A DNA stretch of 5,244 nucleotides from the NCBI GenBank assembly GCA_041164825.1, contig JBEAOO010000319.1, positions 1-5,244 on the forward strand, read 5' to 3'. The notes below the pieces were generated by a model. It did not search any database. It had not been told where the DNA came from and saw only the letters and a program-made list of their open reading frames with translations. The DNA is from JBEAOO01 sp041164825. Its GTDB lineage: Bacteria; Pseudomonadota; Gammaproteobacteria; Burkholderiales; Burkholderiaceae_C. The translations under genes and the position numbers were made by a program. This document shows positions 1-5,244 of the stretch, in pieces (positions within the stretch are counted from its first letter, which is position 1; each line of letters starts with the position of its first letter).

Positions 1-374
1 GCCAGGTCCAGTCCGCCCGCCGTGGCGCCACCGTTGATGGCTGCAATCACCGGCAGCCGGCAGGTGACGACGCGTTGGGTCACGGGCCACAGCACGCGGG
101 CGTTGTAGGGCTCGTGGGTGAGTGGCAACTGCTCATCGATGTAGCGCTGGAACTCGACGAGGTCGGCACCCGCGCAAAACTGCTGGCCGGCACCGGTGAG
201 CACGAGCACGCGCACGTCGGGGTCGGCCTCCAGGGCCGTCAGCGCGGCGAGCAGGTCGCGCGCCATTTCGGGCACCACGCCATTGCCACGCTCGGGACGG
301 TTCAGCGTGAGCAGCGCCACGCCATCGGCCACCACCTCGTGATAGCAGGTTTCGAATTCGACTCGCTGGGTCAT
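1..374 (-). CDS. Enoyl-CoA hydratase/isomerase (crotonase) family protein, C-terminus cut by window edge
   Basis: This is the N-terminal 124 residues of a crotonase-fold protein that continues past the left edge; full members are usually about 250-280 residues. The translation starts with ATG at 374 (MTQRVEFETC) and shows the typical LTLNRPER segment near residues 22-29. The first oxyanion-hole motif is FCAGADL (residues 66-72), and the second glycine-rich motif INGGATAGGLDL (113-124) reaches the edge. The residue aligned with the first catalytic glutamate of classical enoyl-CoA hydratase (Glu144 in the rat enzyme) is Asp123. Asp occurs there in dienoyl-CoA isomerase-type members, so hydratase versus isomerase activity is open. 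The second acid/base position lies outside the window. It would act in the cytoplasm on an enoyl-CoA, downstream of the ligase at 1580-3184. It starts 30 bases after the thiolase stop, with only a weak GAG ribosome site (384-386, 9-base spacing). The family is secure; the substrate is unknown. Confidence 0.9.
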   Translation of the reverse strand, partial: MTQRVEFETCYHEVVADGVALLTLNRPERGNGVVPEMARDLLAALTALEADPDVRVLVLTGAGQQFCAGADLVEFQRYIDEQLPLTHEPYNARVLWPVTQRVVTCRLPVIAAINGGATAGGLDL

Positions 375-404
375 TGTTGGGTTCTCGGTCGGGGGTGGCG
401 GGTG

Positions 405-1583
405 TCAGTCGATGCGCTTGAGCACGCTCGAAACGGCCAGCGCATAAGTGCCAGCGAGCCAGCCGCCGCCGTTGATGGCCAAACCAACGCGTGCATTCTT
501 GACCTGTCGCCGGCCCGCTTCGCCGCGCAGTTGGTGACAGAGTTCGACCACCTGCGCGCACCCAGTGGCCCCAAGTGGGTGCCCACGGCTGAGCAGGCCG
601 CCGCTGACGTTGACCGGCGTTTCACCGCCCAGATCGGTCTTGCCTTGGCGGACCAGGTGGTGCGCTTGGCCGGCTTCGCAAAGCCCGATCTCGCCATATT
701 GCAGCAGCTCGGCAGGCGCGGCGGCGTCGTGAAGTTCGATCAGATCAAACTCGCTGGCACTGATGCCGGTGGCCTCGTAGGCCGCCTGCGCTGCTGGCCT
801 CACGGGGCTGAGCCCTGGGCCTGGCGACGGAGCGACATGGGAGCTGACGAGTTCAACGGCTTGCGGCCGCTTCAGCCGTTTGCCGTAGGCCGCCGAGCAC
901 AGCAGCAGAGCGGCCGCGCCGTCGGTGGTCGGCGCGCACATCGCCAGGCGCAGCGGGTCGACAATCATGCGGCTGGCCATCACCTCTTCCAGCGTTTGCA
1001 GCGTCCGAAAATGAGCCAGCTCATTCAGGGAAGCGTGGCGTCGATTCTTCACCGCCACGCGTGCAAAGTCCTCTGCGGTGGCGTGATGATTTCGCATGTA
1101 ATCGCGGGCGACCCCGGCATAGAAATCCATCAGGATGGAGTTGGTGGCCATCTGGCCTGGCAGCGCCTCGCCGATCTCTTCGATGTCCGTGGAACCACGC
1201 AGCGCGTTGAACGGGCGCGACTTGTCGTCATGGTTGAGTTGCTCGGCACCGATCACCATCACCACTTCTGCGCGTCCGCTCACGATGGCCTCAAAGGCCA
1301 GATTCAAAGCCGAGCCACCCGATGCGCAAGCGTTCTCGACGTTGATCAACGATTTGCTGCCGAGCGGATGATGACGTAGCGCGACTTGGCCACGGATCAT
1401 TTCCTGCTGCGAGACGATTCCCGCCACGGCATTGCCGAAGAACACCTTTTGCACGTCCGCCACCGGGATACCCGCGTCCAGCAGTGCAGCGTCAGCGGCA
1501 GACTCCGACATCGCGCGCAGGCCGCGGCCAGGAAACCTGCCGAACGGCGTCATGCCAACGCCCGCAATCAATACTTGAGTCAC
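405..1583 (-). CDS. Thiolase family protein (SCP-x-like acetyl-CoA acyltransferase) with nucleophilic Cys
   Basis: A 392-residue protein of normal thiolase length, likely cutting a 3-oxoacyl-CoA with free CoA. The nucleophile motif is NACASGGS with Cys86. The motif equivalent to NEAF/HDCF reads HDAA (285-288) followed by APAELL, which places it in the SCP-x-like branch rather than with FadA. The GHP motif is intact (GGLLSRGHPLGATG, His335). The C-terminal loop reads AINGGGWLAG, so Ile370 sits where degradative thiolases have their second cysteine; the HDCF cysteine of SCP2 thiolases is also absent (Ala287). The start is GTG at 1583: it forms a GTGA overlap with the ligase stop and has an AAGGAG site 8 bases upstream. 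No DUF35 gene directly follows it, unlike the thiolase homologue at 3677-4906. The gene sits between ligase and crotonase, as expected for a beta-oxidation-like spiral. A biosynthetic condensing role is less likely in this context. The substrate is unknown. Confidence 0.9.
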   Translation of the reverse strand: MTQVLIAGVGMTPFGRFPGRGLRAMSESAADAALLDAGIPVADVQKVFFGNAVAGIVSQQEMIRGQVALRHHPLGSKSLINVENACASGGSALNLAFEAIVSGRAEVVMVIGAEQLNHDDKSRPFNALRGSTDIEEIGEALPGQMATNSILMDFYAGVARDYMRNHHATAEDFARVAVKNRRHASLNELAHFRTLQTLEEVMASRMIVDPLRLAMCAPTTDGAAALLLCSAAYGKRLKRPQAVELVSSHVAPSPGPGLSPVRPAAQAAYEATGISASEFDLIELHDAAAPAELLQYGEIGLCEAGQAHHLVRQGKTDLGGETPVNVSGGLLSRGHPLGATGCAQVVELCHQLRGEAGRRQVKNARVGLAINGGGWLAGTYALAVSSVLKRID

Positions 1584-3184
1584 TGTGCTTGCTCCTTGTT
1601 CACCGACTTGGGTGTCGGCGCCCCGCCCCCGATGCGGCCTTCATGGCCCACCCAGTATTTCTCGCGGATCTCGCGCCGCATCACCTTGCCGTAGCCGCTG
1701 ACCGGAAGGGCATCCGTGAACTCGACGGTCTTGGGTTTTTTGTAGCCGGCCAGGTTGCGGCCGCAGTGATCGATGATGTCGTCCGCGGTGGCCGAGGCGC
1801 CCGGCTCCAGCACCACCAGGGCGTGCACCGCCTCGCCCCAGTACGCGTGCGGCACGCCGAACACCACGGCGGTGTTCACCGCTGCGTGCTGCACGATCAC
1901 TTCCTCGACCTCGCGCGGGTAGACGTTGTTGCCCCCGCTGATGATCATGTCCTTGGCGCGATCCAGCAGGAACAGGTACCCGGTCTCGTCGAGCATGCCG
2001 ATGTCCCCGGTGTGCAACCAGCCGCCCCGCAGCGCTTCAGCGGTGGCGTCCGGGTTGTTCCAGTAGCCCTGCATCACGATGTCGCCGCGCACACAAATTT
2101 CACCTTCCCGGCCGGGGGGCAGCGCGCGCTCATCTGTGTCGACGATGCGCACTTCCACGTCCGTGCGGATCGTGCCGGCCGAGCCGATGCGGGCATCGTT
2201 GGCGGCCAGCAGGCGGGCATGGTCCGCCGTGTTCATGCCACTGATGGTGATTGGCGCCTCGCCTTGGCCATAGAGCTGCACGAACACCGGCCCGAAGGCC
2301 TTGATCGCATTGCGCAGGTGCTCAACGTAGATCGGTGCGCCGCCATAGCAGACAGCCTTCAGGCTCGACAGGTCAAATTGCCCGGGAACGAAGTCCTCAA
2401 GCATCTTGATGATCTGCGTCGGGGCGAGAAACGCGATGTGCGAGACCTTCTGCACTTCAATCAGCGCGAACAGCGCTGCGGGCTCGAAGCTCTTGCTCTC
2501 GAAGATGACGTTGGTTGCGGCGCGGGCGATGGCAGGCAGCGCAATGATGCCGCTGCCATGCGACAGTGGCGCCGCGTGCGCCACAACCTCGCCGGGCTGG
2601 ATGTTGTGCAGGTCGGCGAGGTAGTTCATGACCAGGACGTGCACGGTGCGATGCGTCCAGGTCGCGCCTTTCGGTCGCCCCGTTGTGCCCGAGGTGTAGA
2701 ACAGCCAGCACGGATCCGTGGGCGATACCTCTGCCGCCTCGGTCAACCGCGCCGCCGGATTCAGCAACTGCGCATAGGGCAGGGCGCCGGCAAGCGCTTC
2801 GGTGCAGACACGGTGCTGCAGCGCGGCGAAATCAGCCTCGTGTTCACGGATGCCTTCGTCATACTCTGGGCCGTGAATGAGCACTTTCGCGCCGGCGTTG
2901 CCGACGATGTAGGCCATCTCCCGCGGGTGCAGGCGGGCATTGATCGGCACCACCACCAACCCGGCAGCGAAGCAGGCGAAGATGGTTTCCAGGATGCGTG
3001 GGCTGTTAGCCAGGCAGAACGCCACCCGATCGCCGGGCCGCAGGCCCAGCGCCAGCAGGTTGCCGCCCAGGGCCAAGGTGCGGGCATGGAACTCGCGGTA
3101 AGTGAGTGTCTCGGCGCCGTGGACCAAGGCTGCTTGGTTCGGGCGCAGCTGCGCCGCTTTGTGCAAGAACGCGTAGGTGTTCAT
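1580..3184 (-). CDS. AMP-forming acyl-CoA synthetase/ligase (ANL superfamily)
   Basis: A 534-residue cytoplasmic enzyme that joins a carboxylic acid to CoA through an acyl-adenylate, using ATP. All core ANL motifs are present: the phosphate loop YTSGTTGRPKG (163-173), the YGGAP segment (280-284), the A5 motif as YGQGE (305-309, with Gly where Thr is usual), GWLHTGD (388-394), the hinge region DRAKDMIISGGNNVYP (408-423) and the A10 loop PVSGYGK with the adenylation lysine Lys500. After Lys500 comes an unusual 34-residue tail rich in Gly, Pro and Lys. There is no signal peptide or membrane segment. The ATG at 3184 is preceded by AGGTGG at 7 bases and overlaps the stop of a 28-codon ORF. It is the likely entry enzyme of the pathway, loading the acid that the hydratases and thiolases then process. 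Resemblance to FadD13/FadD3-like ligases is only general, so chain length or ring preference cannot be stated. Confidence 0.95.
   Translation of the reverse strand: MNTYAFLHKAAQLRPNQAALVHGAETLTYREFHARTLALGGNLLALGLRPGDRVAFCLANSPRILETIFACFAAGLVVVPINARLHPREMAYIVGNAGAKVLIHGPEYDEGIREHEADFAALQHRVCTEALAGALPYAQLLNPAARLTEAAEVSPTDPCWLFYTSGTTGRPKGATWTHRTVHVLVMNYLADLHNIQPGEVVAHAAPLSHGSGIIALPAIARAATNVIFESKSFEPAALFALIEVQKVSHIAFLAPTQIIKMLEDFVPGQFDLSSLKAVCYGGAPIYVEHLRNAIKAFGPVFVQLYGQGEAPITISGMNTADHARLLAANDARIGSAGTIRTDVEVRIVDTDERALPPGREGEICVRGDIVMQGYWNNPDATAEALRGGWLHTGDIGMLDETGYLFLLDRAKDMIISGGNNVYPREVEEVIVQHAAVNTAVVFGVPHAYWGEAVHALVVLEPGASATADDIIDHCGRNLAGYKKPKTVEFTDALPVSGYGKVMRREIREKYWVGHEGRIGGGAPTPKSVNKEQAQ
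1592..1597 (-). promoter_or_regulatory. Ribosome binding site fixing the GTG start of the thiolase
   Basis: On the minus strand this reads AAGGAG and lies 8 bases before the GTG at 1583. It is inside the last codons of the ligase gene and supports the GTG, which overlaps the ligase TGA by four bases, over the in-frame ATG ten codons further in. That later ATG would remove the first beta-strand (TQVLIAGVG), which thiolases need. Confidence 0.75.
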
Positions 3185-3267
3185 TTCAGTACCACCTGGC
3201 CATGTCGACGGTGCTGAGCGGCCCCCTCGGGCGCAACGAATGAAGAAAAATCAGGTGTGTCCGTCAT
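3181..3267 (-). CDS. Possible 28-residue small ORF between DUF35 and ligase genes
   Basis: The only sizeable gap of the operon (3185-3272) is filled by an open frame of 28 codons. It starts at ATG 3267, five bases after the DUF35 stop, and its TGA overlaps the ligase ATG as ATGA. The peptide begins MTDTPDFSSFVAPEGAAQ and ends HGQVVLK. It has no membrane segment, signal peptide or known domain. There is no clear Shine-Dalgarno site before it, so translation would depend on reinitiation after the DUF35 stop. The GQVVL end faintly resembles the first strand of a short-chain dehydrogenase (G-x-V-V-L-V-T-G), so it could be the stump of a deleted gene. It could also be a coupling leader or chance. 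I do not recognise it as a known family. Confidence 0.3.
   Translation of the reverse strand: MTDTPDFSSFVAPEGAAQHRRHGQVVLK
3192..3197 (-). promoter_or_regulatory. Ribosome binding site of the acyl-CoA ligase
   Basis: The minus strand reads AGGTGG with 7 bases to the ATG at 3184. It supports that start, and it also lies within the 28-codon ORF that ends on the ligase start codon, so the two could be translationally coupled. Confidence 0.6.
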
Positions 3268-3272
3268 GGCGG

Positions 3273-3680
3273 TCACGCCCTGGCGTGGGTGAACCAGGCG
3301 CACGCGCGTGGCGTGGCTTGGTCGGGAGGTGCTGACGTGAACTCCACGGGTTCGTCACACCGATAGCCACGCCAGTCGCCCTGGGCATCGGCGCGCAGGC
3401 GCACCAGCATCTGCACACCTTCTGCGAGCTTCACCACGCCGACTGCGTAAGGCAGGTCTTGTGCAAAGCCCTCGGGCGCACCGGCAAGCAAGACGGTGAA
3501 GCTGTGCAGCATCCCCTTGCCAGAGGCTTTCTGCCACCCCAGTGACAGCGACTGGCAGTGCGGGCAGGCGTGGCGCGGGTACATGTTGAGCTTGCCGCAG
3601 TCGTTGCACTTTTGCAGCTGCAAATCGCCGCGCTCCAAGCCGGCGCGGAACTCGTCTCGAATCGGATTCATGCTCATCAT
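3273..3680 (-). CDS. DUF35 (Zn-ribbon plus OB-fold) partner protein of the thiolase-like protein
   Basis: A 135-residue protein typical of stand-alone DUF35/ChsH2-C-terminal-type subunits. Residues 1-20 form the usual N-terminal helix. A zinc ribbon follows with Cys25, Cys28, Cys39 and Cys42 (KCNDCG, then ACPHCQ). The rest looks like an OB-fold (about 50-115, with LHSFTVL and PYAVGVVKL strands). Known DUF35 proteins bind a thiolase-fold partner and help form its substrate or CoA tunnel; examples are the Ltp2-ChsH2 aldolase and the archaeal thiolase/HMG-CoA synthase complex. The direct upstream neighbour is the Cys-less thiolase homologue, whose TGA overlaps this ATG by four bases, so these two most likely form one complex. 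The start is uncertain: GGGAGG at 3684-3689 is 3 bases from the first ATG (3680), 6 bases from the second (3677) and 12 from a third (3671). The second fits best, changing the length by one residue only. Confidence 0.93.
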   Translation of the reverse strand: MMSMNPIRDEFRAGLERGDLQLQKCNDCGKLNMYPRHACPHCQSLSLGWQKASGKGMLHSFTVLLAGAPEGFAQDLPYAVGVVKLAEGVQMLVRLRADAQGDWRGYRCDEPVEFTSAPPDQATPRACAWFTHARA

Positions 3681-4906
3681 TGGCCTCCCGTGCCAGCCCG
3701 CTCCAAGAGCAGAATTTGTGCGTCCATGTAGCTGCCGCCGGTGCCTCCGACAACACAGCGCTCGACGCCCGCGACCTGGCGTTGTGGCTCAACCCGGCCG
3801 AGCAACTGGCGCACGCCTTCCACAAGCAAGGCCGCGCCGCCGCCCACACCGGTGTGCCCGGCCGACAACATGCCGCCGTTGGTGTTGCAGGGCAGCTTGC
3901 CGCCAGGCTCGGCCACACCGGAGGCGAACCAGCGTGCGCCTTCGCCCGGTTCGCACAAGCCCAGGCCTTCAATGGCGCTGGTGGTGACCGCCGCGTAGGT
4001 GTCGTAGATCTGCGCCATCTGGATGTCCTGGGGGCCCCAGCCCGATTGCGCGTAGGCGCGCTCTGCCGCCGTGGCCCAGCCCAGCTTGGCGAGGTCTTGT
4101 TCCTGCCCGATGCTGTAGTGGCTGACGCAGCCGCCGGAACCGGCCACCCGCACGGTGGTGTCGATGCCTCGCTTTCTGGCGTTCTCGGCGCTGGTCATCA
4201 CGAAGGCCACGGCGCCATCGGCCAACATCGGGCATTCCAGCGCGTGCAGCGGGTCCGCCACCATCTTGGAGCCGAGCACTTTCTCGACCGTCAGTGGCTT
4301 GCCGTAGTACATGGCATGGGGGTTCAGCAGGGCCCATTTGCGCAGGGTCACGCAGACCGATGCCATGTCCGCTGCGCTGGATTGCGTGGCATGCATGTAG
4401 CGCCGCTGAATCAGTGCGCCAATGGCGTTGAACTGCAGGCCCGTCGGCATCTCCCATTCGTTGGGAATGCCATAGCGGCTGAGCATCGTCACCATCTCAT
4501 TGACATCGGCCGAGCCCCAGCGCTCGCATTGCAGAACCAGCACATTGCGGGCGTGGCCAGACGCGATCAGGCCCGACGCGACACGCACCGCGTTGTCGCT
4601 CGTCGAGCCACCAGAGTGCACCATGAGGCTCGACTTGAGGTGCCCCAGCAAGCCCAGTTCCTCAGCCATGCGTGAGAAAATCAGGTCTGCTTGATCAACC
4701 GCCGAGTGCAGGCACGGGATCAGCAAAATGGTGTCGATGTCGCGCGGCACCATGCCCGCATCCTTCAATGCGAGCAGGCCGACATGGGTCAGATCACCGA
4801 TGAAATTTCGGTCCGGATAACGGCCTGAGGGCAGCTCGCCCGTGCCGATGAAGACCGGATCGTTCGGCGATTTGGCGTTGATGTGGAGGGGCCAGGTGTC
4901 TGCCAT
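3677..4906 (-). CDS. Thiolase-fold protein without nucleophilic Cys, Ltp2/SCP-x-like putative aldolase
   Basis: A 409-residue thiolase-superfamily protein with a rebuilt active site. Aligned on the other thiolase of this window, Cys86 in ACASGGS corresponds to Val96 in MVHSGGS, so it cannot form an acyl-cysteine. HDAA becomes YDTY (301-304), and GHP becomes GHT (His351 kept, in GGMLSAGHTGVGGG). The C-terminus ends with CVVGGTGGSYMDAQ. Loss of Cys and gain of active-site tyrosines is known from Ltp2-type enzymes, which use a thiolase fold for retro-aldol cleavage of 3-hydroxyacyl-CoA with a DUF35 partner. Here a DUF35 gene follows with an ATGA overlap and a MaoC-type hydratase precedes by two bases, which would supply the hydroxyacyl-CoA. 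The inferred role is cleavage of a tertiary or branched 3-hydroxyacyl-CoA into a ketone or aldehyde plus a short acyl-CoA. The ATG at 4906 has AGGAG at 7 bases. Family and Cys loss are certain; the aldolase reaction is inferred. Confidence 0.92.
   Translation of the reverse strand: MADTWPLHINAKSPNDPVFIGTGELPSGRYPDRNFIGDLTHVGLLALKDAGMVPRDIDTILLIPCLHSAVDQADLIFSRMAEELGLLGHLKSSLMVHSGGSTSDNAVRVASGLIASGHARNVLVLQCERWGSADVNEMVTMLSRYGIPNEWEMPTGLQFNAIGALIQRRYMHATQSSAADMASVCVTLRKWALLNPHAMYYGKPLTVEKVLGSKMVADPLHALECPMLADGAVAFVMTSAENARKRGIDTTVRVAGSGGCVSHYSIGQEQDLAKLGWATAAERAYAQSGWGPQDIQMAQIYDTYAAVTTSAIEGLGLCEPGEGARWFASGVAEPGGKLPCNTNGGMLSAGHTGVGGGAALLVEGVRQLLGRVEPQRQVAGVERCVVGGTGGSYMDAQILLLERAGTGGQ
3684..3689 (-). 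promoter_or_regulatory. Ribosome binding site of the DUF35 gene
   Basis: The minus strand reads GGGAGG within the last codons of the thiolase-like gene. Its spacing is 3, 6 or 12 bases to three in-frame ATG codons (3680, 3677, 3671). The 6-base spacing favours initiation at 3677. Confidence 0.6.
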
Positions 4907-4908
4907 GC

Positions 4909-5244
4909 TCAGGCTCCTGGCTGGACGCGACGCCGCGCCAGCATGATCTGCAGGAAATTCATCACTTCTTCCTCTCGTTGATTGAGCACCGAGTAGTTGA
5001 CGTGCACGGTGCCGTACTTTGGGTTGGCACCGCTCGTCAACTCGACAACCGTGCCACGGACCTTCAGCGTGTCGCCGGGCACGACCGGCTTGAGCGCGCG
5101 CAGGCGTTGGACCTCGACCAGTGCCGTGATCGCGTTGCCGTAGAAGCCACTCATGCCCACCAAGCCGACAGCGAACGCGAAGGTCAGCGGGCCGTGCGCA
5201 ATGCGGGTGCCGAAGCGGGTGCCCGCGGCGTACGCTTCGTCGGT
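4909..5244 (-). CDS. MaoC-like hot-dog dehydratase/hydratase, N-terminus beyond window edge
   Basis: The visible part is the C-terminal 111 residues of an open frame that enters from the right edge. It begins TDEAYAAGTRFGTRIAHG, the hallmark stretch following the catalytic Asp...His of the (R)-specific hydratase/MaoC family (pattern NPxHxDxxYA...RFG.RIAHG). The catalytic His is therefore expected one residue outside the window. A hot-dog helix follows (PLTFAFAVGLVGMSG), then PVVPGDTLKVRGTVVEL and a final strand pair ending in FLQIMLARRRVQPGA. Full single-domain members are about 140-170 residues, so some 40-50 residues are missing. The predicted reaction is reversible hydration of a 2-enoyl-CoA in the cytoplasm. 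Its stop is two bases from the start of the Ltp2-like gene, which suggests it makes the hydroxyacyl-CoA that the latter would cleave. It may need a second MaoC subunit upstream, as ChsH1-ChsH2 does. An internal TTG at 5163 is not a plausible start because homology continues upstream of it. Confidence 0.9.
   Translation of the reverse strand, partial: TDEAYAAGTRFGTRIAHGPLTFAFAVGLVGMSGFYGNAITALVEVQRLRALKPVVPGDTLKVRGTVVELTSGANPKYGTVHVNYSVLNQREEEVMNFLQIMLARRRVQPGA
4914..4918 (-). promoter_or_regulatory. Ribosome binding site of the thiolase-like gene
   Basis: The minus strand reads AGGAG (preceded by C), 7 bases before the ATG at 4906. It lies in the final codons of the MaoC-like gene, whose TGA is two bases from this ATG, so the two genes are probably translationally coupled. 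Confidence 0.7.

Noticed and set aside
375..404. Possible terminator or promoter between thiolase and crotonase genes
   Set aside because: Only 30 bases, C/G-rich, with no convincing inverted repeat, T-run or -35/-10 pair.
75..1379. 434-codon plus-strand open frame
   Set aside because: Antisense to the thiolase and crotonase genes, which carry complete family motifs; the composition is of the shadow type and no domain is recognisable.
1484..3217. 577-codon plus-strand open frame
   Set aside because: It is a shadow of the ligase and thiolase genes in GC-rich DNA. Its translation is rich in His, Arg and Gln without any domain, while the opposite strand has all ANL motifs.
3680..4675. 331-codon plus-strand open frame
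   Set aside because: Antisense shadow of the Ltp2-like gene, with no recognisable motif.
3273..4906. Archaeal-type thiolase/DUF35/HMG-CoA synthase mevalonate complex
   Set aside because: There is no HMG-CoA synthase, the DUF35-linked thiolase homologue lacks its Cys, and the surrounding ligase and hydratases point to degradation.
4909..5163. 84-residue protein starting at TTG 5163
   Set aside because: The frame stays open to the window edge and the upstream codons encode the conserved MaoC stretch RFGTRIAHG, so this is the tail of a longer gene.

Overview
The window is GC-rich (by eye above 60% G+C). It carries one tightly packed run of genes, all on the minus strand and transcribed from right to left. 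Codon use, the overlapping stop/start junctions and the protein families suggest a high-GC proteobacterium, most likely a betaproteobacterium of the Comamonadaceae/Burkholderiales type. That placement is inference; the window has no marker gene that fixes the taxon.

In transcription order the genes are: a MaoC-like hot-dog hydratase whose N-terminus lies beyond the right edge (4909-5244); an SCP-x/Ltp2-type thiolase-fold protein that lacks the nucleophilic cysteine (3677-4906); a small DUF35 zinc-ribbon/OB-fold partner protein (3273-3680); a possible 28-codon ORF filling the only sizeable gap (3181-3267); an AMP-forming acyl-CoA ligase (1580-3184); a second thiolase that keeps the nucleophilic cysteine and starts at GTG (405-1583); and an enoyl-CoA hydratase/isomerase running off the left edge (1-374). 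Junctions are 4-base overlaps (3677-3680, 1580-1583) or gaps of 2, 5 or 30 bases. No promoter or terminator is visible, so the window is the interior of a longer operon. No RNA genes, repeats, mobile elements or CRISPR were seen.

Together the genes read as a CoA-dependent degradation pathway. The ligase would activate a carboxylic acid to its CoA thioester, the hydratases would add water to enoyl-CoA intermediates, and carbon-carbon bonds would be cut in two ways. The Cys-containing thiolase would cut by thiolysis. The Cys-less thiolase homologue with its DUF35 partner would cut by retro-aldol cleavage, as in the Ltp2/ChsH2 (actinobacterial) and Sal-type (Pseudomonas) steroid side-chain systems. 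The order MaoC, Ltp2-like, DUF35 mirrors the hydration-then-aldol-cleavage step of cholesterol and bile-salt side-chain removal. The substrate cannot be read from the sequence: a steroid, terpenoid or other branched or alicyclic acid are all possible.
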